Shown: in pieces, positions 43,905-52,665 of the stretch | Layout: each line of letters begins with the position of its first letter | Position numbering within the stretch: the first letter of the stretch is position 1 | Assembly (NCBI GenBank): GCA_020442915.1 | Contig: JAGRJD010000023.1 | Coordinates: 19,014-83,013 of the forward strand | Reading direction: 5' to 3' | Length of the DNA: 64,000 nt | Source of the DNA: Thiothrix sp. | GTDB lineage: Bacteria > Pseudomonadota > Gammaproteobacteria > Thiotrichales > Thiotrichaceae | Position numbers and translations under genes: made by a program | The notes under the pieces: model-generated | The model's database searches: none | The model's input: only the letters and a program-made list of their open reading frames with translations | Told to the model about the DNA's origin: nothing

Positions 43905-45122
43905 ATGCAAAAGCTGAAGCAACAACAACTGTTTGACCGGGTATTTGAAAAACTGCCTGATCATGTCACCCTGCTGCTGATCATTGTCAGTGGTTTCCTG
44001 CTCGCGCGGCTGACCTGGACCCTGTTTCCGGCTGATCCCGGTATCACCGAATCCCCGATGAGCATGGCGGATACGGGGGTGACGGTCATTCCGGCCCATG
44101 CACGGGCCGCCGACATCGGCCAGGAAATAGCAAACCTGCATCTGCTCGGGGTTTACAAGCCGCCTCCCAAGGAGCAACCCAAGCCACCGCCGGCTCCGGT
44201 TGCCGCAAAGCCGGCTCCGGCTCCGCCACCGCCCAAACCCCGGACACCGATCAAACTGGTGGGTGTGTATTCCCTGCCCGGCAAAGCGGGGGTTGCACTG
44301 GTGGATATTCAGGGCAACCAGTCCGTGATCGGTATCGGTGAAAACATTGGTGACTCGGGGGCTGTGCTGAGCAGGGTTTATGACAATCAGGTCGACATCA
44401 CCTGGAAAGAAGGGGATCAGGAAACCCTGAGCATGCCACGCCTTGAAACTTCTTCTCAGGGAGCCATCATCGTCGAGATTCCGGAAATGCCACCGGATCC
44501 GGTCTATGAGCCGATACCGGATCCGACACTGGATCAGTCTGTGACTGGTGATCAGCAGCAGGATGTCCCTGTTGACCCGGGAGTACAGCCTCCTGCTGAT
44601 GAGGCGGTACCAGGTCTGCCAGTGCCGGGTTTACCCTTGCCACCGGATGCACCACGCCCCGGCCTGCCCATATCGGGCCAGGCACAACCCGGATTGCCCG
44701 TGGCCACGCTGGGTACACAAGGGAGCAACGTGGCATCGCAACAGACCCGTTCTGGTGGTGCTGGTGCGGCGGCACAGGCGATTTCAGCCGGAGGCCGCCC
44801 CGGTCGCGAAAACAATGTCACGCTGGGCGCATTTCGGGAACAGGTCATGGAAAACAATCTTAACCTGCTCAAGGTCGTGCGTCCTTCGCCGGCGCGTGAA
44901 AATGGTCAGCTGATCGGGTTCCGCATCCGTCCCGGCAGCAACCGGGTCCTGTTTCAGCAGACCGGGCTGCGATCCGGTGATATTGTGACTGAAATCAATG
45001 GTATGCCACTGAGCAACAATAACCTCAGCCGTCAGGCGATGCAGAATCTGGCCAGTAGTTCCGGGGCCACACTGACCGTTTTGCGTAACGGTCAACAGAC
45101 CAGCATCGAAATCGCCTTCTGA
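43905..45122 (+). CDS. GspC-like type II secretion protein (isolated)
   Basis: A 405-residue inner-membrane protein. One N-terminal helix (about 22-41), then the homology-region segment HLLGVYKPPPKEQ... and IKLVGVYSLPGKAGVALVDIQGNQSVIGIGE, a long Pro-rich linker (about 195-270), and a C-terminal PDZ domain (about 320-404; FQQTGLRSGDIVTEINGMPLSN). GspC recruits substrates and the outer-membrane secretin. No other gsp gene is in the window. The Pro-Gly-rich insert is much longer than in standard GspC. Confidence 0.8.
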   Translation: MQKLKQQQLFDRVFEKLPDHVTLLLIIVSGFLLARLTWTLFPADPGITESPMSMADTGVTVIPAHARAADIGQEIANLHLLGVYKPPPKEQPKPPPAPVAAKPAPAPPPPKPRTPIKLVGVYSLPGKAGVALVDIQGNQSVIGIGENIGDSGAVLSRVYDNQVDITWKEGDQETLSMPRLETSSQGAIIVEIPEMPPDPVYEPIPDPTLDQSVTGDQQQDVPVDPGVQPPADEAVPGLPVPGLPLPPDAPRPGLPISGQAQPGLPVATLGTQGSNVASQQTRSGGAGAAAQAISAGGRPGRENNVTLGAFREQVMENNLNLLKVVRPSPARENGQLIGFRIRPGSNRVLFQQTGLRSGDIVTEINGMPLSNNNLSRQAMQNLASSSGATLTVLRNGQQTSIEIAF

Positions 45123-45139
45123 TCCGGACCTTTCAATCC

Positions 45140-47299
45140 CTAAACCCGGCGCTGGGCATCCGTTACCTTGGGTAGCTGCATCAGCCGCTCCAGCACATCA
45201 GACAGCTGGGTTGTGTCTTCAATCTGAATGGCAATATCCAGCAGGGCAAAATCCGAATCCACCGTTGGCCGGGTATTGATGCTCAGTACATTGATACGTC
45301 CGCGTGCCAGTACATCCGCAATATCACGCAACAGACCGGGTTTGTTGTAGCCGGATACCAGAATGTCGACGGCATAATCGGCCACATTCCCGCCCCAGCT
45401 GACCTCGATCAGGCGATTGGCCTGCTCTTTGGGCAGGTGCAGGATATTGGGGCAGTCAGAGCGGTGTACGGAAATACCACGACCATGGGTGATGAAACCG
45501 ATGATGCTGTCACCATAAACCGGCTGGCAGCACTGGGCACACTGGGTATATAAATCCTCAACTCCCCGCACGACGATACTGGAGCGGTGTCCCGTATCTT
45601 TCTTTTTTAGTTTGCGGAAGCGGATTTCCTGAGTCCGTGAGCGGATCAGGGTGTCCGCCAGCTGTTTGGGGCTGATGTCGCCACGGCCGAGGGCAATCAG
45701 GAAGTCACGTTCATTCTGACGATTGAATACTCTGGCGAGATCCGCCACATTCAGGTCGGGCAGGTTGAGCATGTGCTTTTCATGCTCGACAATGCTCTGC
45801 CCTTCATTGTAGTTTTTGTCATGATCCTGCTGCCGGAACCAATGATTAATTTTCTGGCGGGTCCGGTTGGACTTGATATAGCCTAGGCTTTCACTCAGCC
45901 AGTTCATGCGCGGACGTGCTTCCTTGCCGGTCAGGATTTCCACCTGTTCGCCATTGTGCAACTCGTAATTGAGCGGCACAATGGCTCCGTTGACTTTGGC
46001 GCCTTGGCAGCGGTGCCCGATATCGGTATGAATCGCGTAGGCAAAATCAATCGGGGTTGCCCCCTTGGTCAGGCTGACCACCCGGCCCTTGGGCGTGAGT
46101 ACAAACACCCGGTTGCCGAACAGCTCGGTGCGGAAATCCTCCAGCAGCTCGTCATCTTCCGGATTCCGGTCCAGCAGCCGGCGCATGTTGGCCACCACGT
46201 GTTCCAGGGTACGATCGTTCCGGGTGCCATCCTTGTAGCGCCAGTGCGCCGCAACGCCCAGCTCGGCAAACTTGTGCATGGCCTGGTTGCGGATCTGGAT
46301 TTCCACATGCCGGTCACGGGGGCCGATAACGACGGTATGGATGGACTGGTATCCATTGGGTTTGCGGTTGGAAATGTAATCATCCCATTCCTCGGGAATG
46401 TGCCCCCAGCGTTCATGTACCATCCCTAATACCTCATAACAGGTTTCAACATTGTCAACAATGATGCGGATGGCGCGCAGATCATACAGCTGGTTGATGG
46501 TCACACCCTTGCGCTGCATTTTGCGCCAGATACTGTAGATATGTTTGGGGCGGCCATAAATCTTTGCCTTGATCCCTGATTCATCCAGCATCCCCTGAAT
46601 GATTTCAATGAACTCCCTGATATAGTTTTCGCGCTCCAGCCGGGTGTTGGCCAATGCCTTGGCAATTTCCCGGTAGGTTTCCGGTTGCAGGAAACGGAAT
46701 GCCAGGTCTTCCAGCTCCCACTTGATATGGCTGATCCCCAGCCAGTTGGCCAGTGGTGCATAGACTTCCATGGTCTGATTGGCTGCACACTGATGGCGCT
46801 GGGTGATGGGCTCGCGGGATAACAGGCGCAGGTATTGCAGATGCCAAGCCAGCTTGATCAGGACCACGCGCACATCCTTGACCATGGCCAGCAGCATGCG
46901 TCGCAGCAGATCAGCCTGCTGCTTTTCCGAGGGGTGCGGGCTGGTTTTCCAGGTATTTTCCCGGAACATGTGCAGAACCCGCATGTTTTCACACAATGCG
47001 GCGACCGGTTGACCGAAGTCCTCTGCAATTTCTTCCAGCTCAATGTGCGGAATCAGGCGTGGATCAGACAACAGTGCCGCCAGCAGGGTCGTATGGTCAG
47101 TACCCAGCTGGCGCAGAATCTGGCCAACTTCCAGGCTGCGGGGCTGGAAGGATTCCTGTGTGTCTGCCGTGAACTCCAGCAGCAGACCAATGGCATGCTG
47201 CAGGCGTTCAAGCTCCTGCTCGCTGCCGGATGTCCACAAATGCTGGATCCACGCATCCAAATCGTGTGATTCCAGTAGTTTTGATTGACTATGTTGCAT
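45140..47299 (-). CDS. relA: RelA-type (p)ppGpp synthetase
   Basis: From the ATG at 47299 the product is 719 residues; a GTG ten codons upstream is possible. The N-terminal region lacks the HD hydrolase motif, so it is a synthetase-only RelA. The synthetase core is YGRPKHIYSIWRKMQRKGVT and NGYQSIHTVV; TGS (KGATPIDFAYAIHTDIGH), the zinc-finger CAQCCQPVYGD and a C-terminal ACT domain follow. RelA makes (p)ppGpp on stalled ribosomes. It is convergent with the GspC-like gene. Confidence 0.95.
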   Translation of the reverse strand: MQHSQSKLLESHDLDAWIQHLWTSGSEQELERLQHAIGLLLEFTADTQESFQPRSLEVGQILRQLGTDHTTLLAALLSDPRLIPHIELEEIAEDFGQPVAALCENMRVLHMFRENTWKTSPHPSEKQQADLLRRMLLAMVKDVRVVLIKLAWHLQYLRLLSREPITQRHQCAANQTMEVYAPLANWLGISHIKWELEDLAFRFLQPETYREIAKALANTRLERENYIREFIEIIQGMLDESGIKAKIYGRPKHIYSIWRKMQRKGVTINQLYDLRAIRIIVDNVETCYEVLGMVHERWGHIPEEWDDYISNRKPNGYQSIHTVVIGPRDRHVEIQIRNQAMHKFAELGVAAHWRYKDGTRNDRTLEHVVANMRRLLDRNPEDDELLEDFRTELFGNRVFVLTPKGRVVSLTKGATPIDFAYAIHTDIGHRCQGAKVNGAIVPLNYELHNGEQVEILTGKEARPRMNWLSESLGYIKSNRTRQKINHWFRQQDHDKNYNEGQSIVEHEKHMLNLPDLNVADLARVFNRQNERDFLIALGRGDISPKQLADTLIRSRTQEIRFRKLKKKDTGHRSSIVVRGVEDLYTQCAQCCQPVYGDSIIGFITHGRGISVHRSDCPNILHLPKEQANRLIEVSWGGNVADYAVDILVSGYNKPGLLRDIADVLARGRINVLSINTRPTVDSDFALLDIAIQIEDTTQLSDVLERLMQLPKVTDAQRRV

Positions 47300-47365
47300 T
47301 TTCTGGTGCCCGTCCTCCAGTAATGGCACACGAGAAGCTTACGGGTTCAGAACCCGAAGATGTAA

Positions 47366-48049
47366 TTATAATGATTCCAAAAGTCTACCAAGCTCTGCAA
47401 AGTTTGTCATGACGACATCGGGTTCAGCCGCTGCTGCCATCTCCCGTGACTGCGGGTTGTACCAGATAGTACGCAAACCCGCACGGCAGGCGCCAATAAT
47501 ATCTTTTTCTGGATCATCGCCAACATAGGCCATTTCATGAGCATGTACCCCTGCACGGGCAGTGGCCTGATGAAAAATGGCCGGGTCCGGCTTGCTGGTG
47601 CCTGCTTCGGCAGCATTTAAAACAAAATGAAAAAAATGCCCGATACCAATATGATGGACATCGGCATTGCCATTGGAGATGACGCCGAGCTGGTAGCTGC
47701 CGTGCAGCTGGTTCAGTGTCTCCAGTACCTCCGGGAAAAAGGTTACCTGATTACGGGCAATAAAAAATTTTTCATAGGCAGCACCGGCCATGGCGTCATT
47801 CTGGTCGTGTTCCCGTGCCAGTGTCCGCAGCCAGGCCAGCCGCAATGCACCCAGATCATGGTGCAGGCCGGGGTGGCGGGCAGCAAAGTCCTGCCGGTGG
47901 GCAACCAGTGTCTGCAGACTGCAGGCCCGGGTGATGACCGGATGATTGGCCTGCAGCCATTGATAAAGCTGTTGCTCTGCATGGTCTATTACTGCCTTGC
48001 AGTCCCACAAGGTATCATCCAGATCAAAAGCAACGCAACGTATGGCCAT
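47366..48049 (-). CDS. HAD-family hydrolase
   Basis: A 227-residue HAD phosphatase from the ATG at 48049; a TTG four codons upstream is unlikely. Motif I is VAFDLDDTLWD (nucleophile Asp near residue 9), motif II GVISNGN, and motif III/IV KPDPAIF and YVGDDPEKDIIGA. It is similar in size to YigB/YjjG-type phosphatases that act on small phosphates such as FMN or nucleotides. It lies directly upstream of relA on the same strand, with 66 bases between. Confidence 0.88.
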   Translation of the reverse strand: MAIRCVAFDLDDTLWDCKAVIDHAEQQLYQWLQANHPVITRACSLQTLVAHRQDFAARHPGLHHDLGALRLAWLRTLAREHDQNDAMAGAAYEKFFIARNQVTFFPEVLETLNQLHGSYQLGVISNGNADVHHIGIGHFFHFVLNAAEAGTSKPDPAIFHQATARAGVHAHEMAYVGDDPEKDIIGACRAGLRTIWYNPQSREMAAAAEPDVVMTNFAELGRLLESL

Positions 48050-48118
48050 TGTCAGACTCAAACAGGCGACAGTCAGTAATGATAACAGCCTGAACGCATT
48101 TCTACAGGATACAGAATC

Positions 48119-48943
48119 ATGATTTACAAAATTTATATTAAATGCTGTTTTTTTGTGGCCATCCTGTTGTCCGGCCTGCCTGTCCGAGCAGAGACCATGG
48201 TCATGCTGCCCGGTTTCCTGAGTCAGGGCATGGACTGGCGCTTCAATCAGGTCACACCGGCCCTGCAGTCACTGGGCTGGACGGATGGCGGCAATTTCTA
48301 TTTTCAGGCTGGCAGCATTCGCAATGCGGTCCAGTTGGCCCGGCGCCCCAGGGACGTGTTTTACACGGTGAACCTGCCCACCAAGGCACCGGTTCCCTAT
48401 CAGGCCCAGATACTGGAGCAGTACCTGCAAGCCATCCACCGCATCCGTCAGGAGCCGATGGTTCTGGTCGGACACTCTGCCGGGGGCGTCGTGGCACGTT
48501 ACTGGCTGGTGGCGTCCAACAGCCTGCCGGTGCATACCCTGATCACCATTGCCTCTCCCCATCTGGGCACCCCGATGGCGGAGTTGACCGAAGTACTGGC
48601 AGAAACGCCCTTGTTATCAATGATGGAAAATATCGGTATTACCGATTTCAGCAATGCCCGGGGGCTGTATGCCAACCTGCGTGAGGAGCGGCCCGACACC
48701 TTTCTGTACTGGCTCAACCACCAGCCCCATCCGGCCCTGCGTTATGTCTCGGTGGTGCGCAGCAGCCAGAATCCCGAAGCCTTTGATTTTGTGGTGCCTG
48801 AATCCAGCCAGGACATGAACCATGTTTACAGTCTGCAGGGACGTACCGAGCGCCTCAACAGCGGTGACTCTCATTTTCTGAGCATGAATGACGGGTACCT
48901 GATCGGCCACATTCTGGCTACGGCACCGGCAAACCGCCGTTGA
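48119..48943 (+). CDS. Secreted alpha/beta-hydrolase (lipase-like)
   Basis: A 274-residue protein with an N-terminal Sec signal (KIYIKCCFFVAILLSGLPVRA). The nucleophile elbow GHSAGG puts Ser120 at the usual place; TIASPHLGTPMAELTE matches the lipase-like alpha/beta-hydrolase group. A C-terminal GDSHFLSMNDGYLIGH may supply the catalytic histidine. It probably acts on an ester or lipid in the periplasm or outside. It is divergent from the HAD gene over about 70 bases. Confidence 0.82.
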   Translation: MIYKIYIKCCFFVAILLSGLPVRAETMVMLPGFLSQGMDWRFNQVTPALQSLGWTDGGNFYFQAGSIRNAVQLARRPRDVFYTVNLPTKAPVPYQAQILEQYLQAIHRIRQEPMVLVGHSAGGVVARYWLVASNSLPVHTLITIASPHLGTPMAELTEVLAETPLLSMMENIGITDFSNARGLYANLREERPDTFLYWLNHQPHPALRYVSVVRSSQNPEAFDFVVPESSQDMNHVYSLQGRTERLNSGDSHFLSMNDGYLIGHILATAPANRR

Positions 48944-49060
48944 AGTGGCAGGGGTGGTGCCGTCTGTCGAACCAATGCCACCTGTACTGCCAGTGAGCCG
49001 GGAGTTGTTCTGATAACAGGCCCATAATTTGCATGGGGCCTGTAATCTTCGAGGTGAAAC

Positions 49061-49630
49061 GTGGACAATCCGGCAGCGGCAAGTTTTCAGCCGATCAACA
49101 ACCTGAAACAGGGCATCCTGTACCTGAGCAATACCAATGACCCGATCAACCAGCCGTTGACCCTGTATCAGCAGGGCATGACATCCTCACAGGTGTCCCT
49201 GCTCATGCTGCTGGCACACCAGTTTGTCTCCCAGCTCAGCCAGGCGGAAAAAAAGGAAGTGCCTGATGATCCCAACCAGGAACCGACCCCGGTTGACCAG
49301 AGCGAAAGCCTGATGACCCGACTCGGGGTAACTGATCCAGGGCTTCCGGCTGTTCAGGGGAGTGTGGACGGATCATCAGTACTGTTTCCGGAACCGGCGG
49401 TGTTGAGCCTGGATCTGGACCGGCCGAAGCAGAATGAATACAACACCGCCACTTCCGGACTGGATCAGGACCCCGGCCTGTATGCGCATTTCATGCGTGG
49501 AGCAGCCATGACTCCGGCTGCTGTCACCTCATCTCCGCCCTGGCAGTCTGGCCGCTTTGAGCTGACGGGTGCAGCAGCAACATTTTTCATGCCGCCCCCG
49601 TTGCTTCGGGATGCAGGTTTCAGCGCCTGA
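49061..49630 (+). CDS. Hypothetical protein (unrecognised family)
   Basis: A 189-residue protein whose GTG start is preceded by GAGGTG. No signal or membrane helix; residues 30-60 look helical, the middle is acidic and Pro-rich, and the C-terminus is Ala/Pro-rich (GAAATFFMPPPLLRDAG). I do not recognise a family. It is separated from the lipase by 117 bases and may be independent. Confidence 0.5.
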   Translation: MDNPAAASFQPINNLKQGILYLSNTNDPINQPLTLYQQGMTSSQVSLLMLLAHQFVSQLSQAEKKEVPDDPNQEPTPVDQSESLMTRLGVTDPGLPAVQGSVDGSSVLFPEPAVLSLDLDRPKQNEYNTATSGLDQDPGLYAHFMRGAAMTPAAVTSSPPWQSGRFELTGAAATFFMPPPLLRDAGFSA

Positions 49631-49718
49631 GCGACAGCAATAAAAGGGGGGCAGCAATGCCGGCACTGCCACTCCCTGAATTTTCAGCCTGCCTGAGCTT
49701 CCGATCGCAGCATCCTGA

Positions 49719-50171
49719 TCAGTTAACGGTATCTTCTGTGGCGGGTTCTTCTTCCATGTACTCGCTGTCATCCACCATATCAGAAGCCGGTTCTTCAACA
49801 CTGGTATCCATCATGTCATCCGGCATCATTTCATCTTCAGGCAGGGTGCCATCATCCGGCATGGCTTCCTCGTCCGGCATGCTGTCCGGATTGTCCGCTG
49901 ACATGGTATTGGCTGCGACACATTCTTCTACAAAGGGCATCAACTCTTCTGCGGATATTCCGTCCTGATCGGCAGCAGCCATACAGGCTTCCTCGATTTT
50001 GGCGTATTCTTCGTCACTCAGCATCAGATTTTCATCGGACGTATCTGCAACGACGTCAATTGCCGGAATTTCCCCTGTCTGGTCATCCGCGGCAAATACG
50101 CCGGATGCGAAAAGTGTTGTGCAGCAGGTAAGCACAGCTGCCAGCCACCATTTTATGCCGTTATTTTTCAT
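49719..50171 (-). CDS. Acidic secreted protein with low-complexity tail
   Basis: From the ATG at 50171 the product is 150 residues; the frame extends 38 codons further. A signal peptide ends at FASGVFA, followed by a short conserved-looking segment (LSDEEYAKIEEACMAAADQDG, with ISAEELMPFVEEC) and then a Met/Asp/Glu-rich tail. The DQDGISAEEL loop resembles an EF-hand. The mature protein is very acidic. It is divergent from a LysR gene over 170 bases, so it may be under LysR control. The family is not recognised. Confidence 0.6.
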   Translation of the reverse strand: MKNNGIKWWLAAVLTCCTTLFASGVFAADDQTGEIPAIDVVADTSDENLMLSDEEYAKIEEACMAAADQDGISAEELMPFVEECVAANTMSADNPDSMPDEEAMPDDGTLPEDEMMPDDMMDTSVEEPASDMVDDSEYMEEEPATEDTVN

Positions 50172-50341
50172 ATCTGATTGTTCCCTTTCGAACCTTTGAA
50201 TTTTCATAGCCCTGTAACCCCGGTGAGCAGGGCCGACAAATGATGCCAGCCCTGTGGCCATAGGCGAATTTATACGCTTGGTCATGCGGGTGATGCCAAC
50301 AAAAAGTTATAATCACCCCGATCACCATTTGCGATTGACAT

Positions 50342-51217
50342 ATGGACATTGCCCACCTGAAAACCTTTCTGGAAATCTACCGTTTACGGCATTTCGGGAA
50401 GGCTGCCGAGAAGCTTTACATTACCCAGTCTGCCGCCAGTGCCCGGATCAAGTTGCTGGAGGAGCGCCTGGGGGTACGCCTGTTTGAGCGTGCGCCCAAC
50501 GGGGTGACGCCGACACTGGCGGGGCAGCGTTTTCTCAAGTATGCCGAAACCATGCTGACCAGCTGGGAACAGGCCCGGCAGCTGATCTGCCTGCCCGAAA
50601 CGTTTCAGCAATCGCTGTCCCTGGGTTGCCAGCTTGACATCTGGCAGTTCTGGCTGCAGCACCGGTTCAACTCCCTGCGTGATGCCATGGCTGACACGGC
50701 TTTTACACTTTCGATCCGGTCGGGACCGGAACTGATTGAACAGGTGATCAACGGCAGTCTGGATCTGGCACTGGTGTTTGAGCCGCGTCATGTTCCGGCC
50801 CTGTTGTACGAAGAGCTGGATGAGCAGGTGTTGCAGTTGCTGGCCACGCAGGCGGAACTGGACCTGCGTGGGCTGCAGGGATACAGCTATATTCTGGTGG
50901 ACTGGGGCGCCACTTTCCTGTTTGAGCATGCCCAGCAATTGGGTGAGACGCTGAATGCAGCCATGATTGCCAACAGTGGCATGATGGCCTGTGACATCCT
51001 GCAGGGACGTGACGGTGCCGCCTATCTGCCCCGGCAGCTTGCCGGGGCTGTTGCATCAAGGTTCCGACCGGTCAGGGGAGGGCCGGAATTCCGGCAGGCC
51101 ATCTTTGCCGTCTGTCGGCAGGACTCGCGTAATGCCGGATTGATCCGGCATCTGACAGGGCTTATAAAAACAGGTACGCCAGAATCATCACCGCTGCCAA
51201 GGCAAGCAGGGCAGTAA
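50342..51217 (+). CDS. LysR-type transcriptional regulator
   Basis: A 291-residue LysR protein. The winged-helix N-terminus (MDIAHLKTFLEIYRLRHFGKAAEKL, ITQSAASARIKLLEERLGVRLFER, 1-60) is followed by an effector-binding domain. It resembles the HdfR group. It is divergent from the acidic secreted protein gene at 50171. Codon use is typical of the window (8 CAG to 1 CAA in the first 110 codons), unlike the other LysR gene. The effector is unknown. Confidence 0.9.
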   Translation: MDIAHLKTFLEIYRLRHFGKAAEKLYITQSAASARIKLLEERLGVRLFERAPNGVTPTLAGQRFLKYAETMLTSWEQARQLICLPETFQQSLSLGCQLDIWQFWLQHRFNSLRDAMADTAFTLSIRSGPELIEQVINGSLDLALVFEPRHVPALLYEELDEQVLQLLATQAELDLRGLQGYSYILVDWGATFLFEHAQQLGETLNAAMIANSGMMACDILQGRDGAAYLPRQLAGAVASRFRPVRGGPEFRQAIFAVCRQDSRNAGLIRHLTGLIKTGTPESSPLPRQAGQ

Positions 51218-51233
51218 TCATGCGGGCTGACAT
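51162..51233 (-). CDS. Putative 23-residue hydrophobic microprotein
   Basis: MSARMITALLALAAVMILAYLFL, with ATG at 51233 and GGAGT ten bases upstream. It is a single predicted membrane helix. It overlaps the 3' end of the LysR gene by 56 bases on the opposite strand and lies downstream of the 51340-52485 gene on the same strand. It may be real or chance. Confidence 0.3.
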   Translation of the reverse strand: MSARMITALLALAAVMILAYLFL

Positions 51234-51339
51234 AATGGCGGTTACTCCGTTAACGGTCATCTGACCGCCCGGAAAGTATAGCCCTGTCTGCCCGCTTCGG
51301 CCAGCGAAAAGAAGTCATCATCCTGATCAGAAAAATCGA

Positions 51340-52485
51340 TCAGACTGCTGTCTGTGCCGTGGCGTCCGTATCCGCACCAGCATCAGCACTGATGGCTATT
51401 GCCGTACGCAGGCGCATCTGGCCGAACTGGGACATGCGGTCAAAGCTGCTGCGCTTGATGGGCAGGTATTGATTGTCCAGGGCAAAGCGGTGATCGCTGG
51501 CATAAATCCAGGGATCATGGATATAGATAAAATGTTCGTCCATCCCGGATACCACCACCCAGTGCGGTTCTTTCTTGTAGTCAAAGCGGTAGGTGCTGAT
51601 CAGCACCAGCGGAATGTGGCCCTGTGCCAGCATCTGCTCCAGATCGTTCTGGGTGATGGTGGCATAATGAATCGGTACATCGTGTTGTGCCAGCTGCTGA
51701 AGATAATCCTGGTGCACCAGTTCAATCACCTGCTTTTTTTTCACATCGCGCACCGAATCCACAAAGGGGGTGTCGCGGGTTGAGAGCCAGACGCTGGCCT
51801 GAAAGCCGCGCTGCAGGGCTGCCAGTGCCAGTCCGACCGGGCTGCAGCCGCCATGGCCTGACATCATGTAGATGGTGGTGGCCTCGCGCCAGATGCGCAG
51901 TTCTTCCGTCATGTCTGATGCCCGCGCCGGACGCAGGCTGCTCATGGCCATGATCAGGGCTGCCGGGCCGCAGGTGTAATCGGTTTGCTGGGGGTAATAG
52001 GGTATTGGCAGCAGCCGTGTCAGGGTACCGGGATACAGGATGCGCTTCTGCAGGCGCAGGGCATCGGTGTGGTCCTCGTAATAATCCTTGTATTCGCCGA
52101 AGGGCCGATAGCCCATGCTCTGGTACAGCCGGATGGCGACAGCATTGTCCTTGCGCACTTCCAGACGCATGTAGACCCGCCCGTGTTCGGCTCCGGTTTT
52201 TTCACTGGCTTCCATCAGGCGGCGGCTGGCTCCCAGTCCACGCCGGTCCGGATGGACCGCAATGGAGTACAGGCGCGCCAGCTGGGTCCCCCGATGCATC
52301 AATACCAGACTGTAGGCAATGATCTGTGCCCGGTATTCCAGGACCAGAACACAGTGTGAGCCCTGATGCAGAAAGTGCCGGAAACTGCGGCGGCTGAGAC
52401 GGTCCTGCTCAAAGCAGCGGTTTTCCAGTTCCACCAGCCGTGTCAGGTCATGGTTTTCGGCAGGTCTGATCAGCAATTCAGACAT
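51340..52485 (-). CDS. GNAT acetyltransferase fused to a C39-like peptidase
   Basis: From the ATG at 52485 (AAGGA upstream) the product is 381 residues. Residues 1-145 form a GNAT domain with the acetyl-CoA loop VHPDRRGLGASRRL. Residues 160-350 form a papain-like C39 peptidase with Cys172 (QTDYTCGPAAL), His308 (EPHWVVVSG) and Asp324 (IHDPW). This fusion is known beside RimK-like ATP-grasp genes, as here (divergent at 52666), in systems predicted to make and modify small peptides. The substrate is unknown. Confidence 0.85.
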   Translation of the reverse strand: MSELLIRPAENHDLTRLVELENRCFEQDRLSRRSFRHFLHQGSHCVLVLEYRAQIIAYSLVLMHRGTQLARLYSIAVHPDRRGLGASRRLMEASEKTGAEHGRVYMRLEVRKDNAVAIRLYQSMGYRPFGEYKDYYEDHTDALRLQKRILYPGTLTRLLPIPYYPQQTDYTCGPAALIMAMSSLRPARASDMTEELRIWREATTIYMMSGHGGCSPVGLALAALQRGFQASVWLSTRDTPFVDSVRDVKKKQVIELVHQDYLQQLAQHDVPIHYATITQNDLEQMLAQGHIPLVLISTYRFDYKKEPHWVVVSGMDEHFIYIHDPWIYASDHRFALDNQYLPIKRSSFDRMSQFGQMRLRTAIAISADAGADTDATAQTAV

Positions 52486-52665
52486 AATGAGGTCCTTTTG
52501 GCATAAGTTTTGTTGAAAGCGTGCCTGTTTCGGTTGGCCGTAAAATGAATGATTAACCAATGAACAATCCACAAAAGTGCCCGGGGTAGACTGTATCCGT
52601 TAATCCAAACTATCGTATGATGCGCCCCAATGAATTATTACACCGATACAGGAGACCGCGAATAG

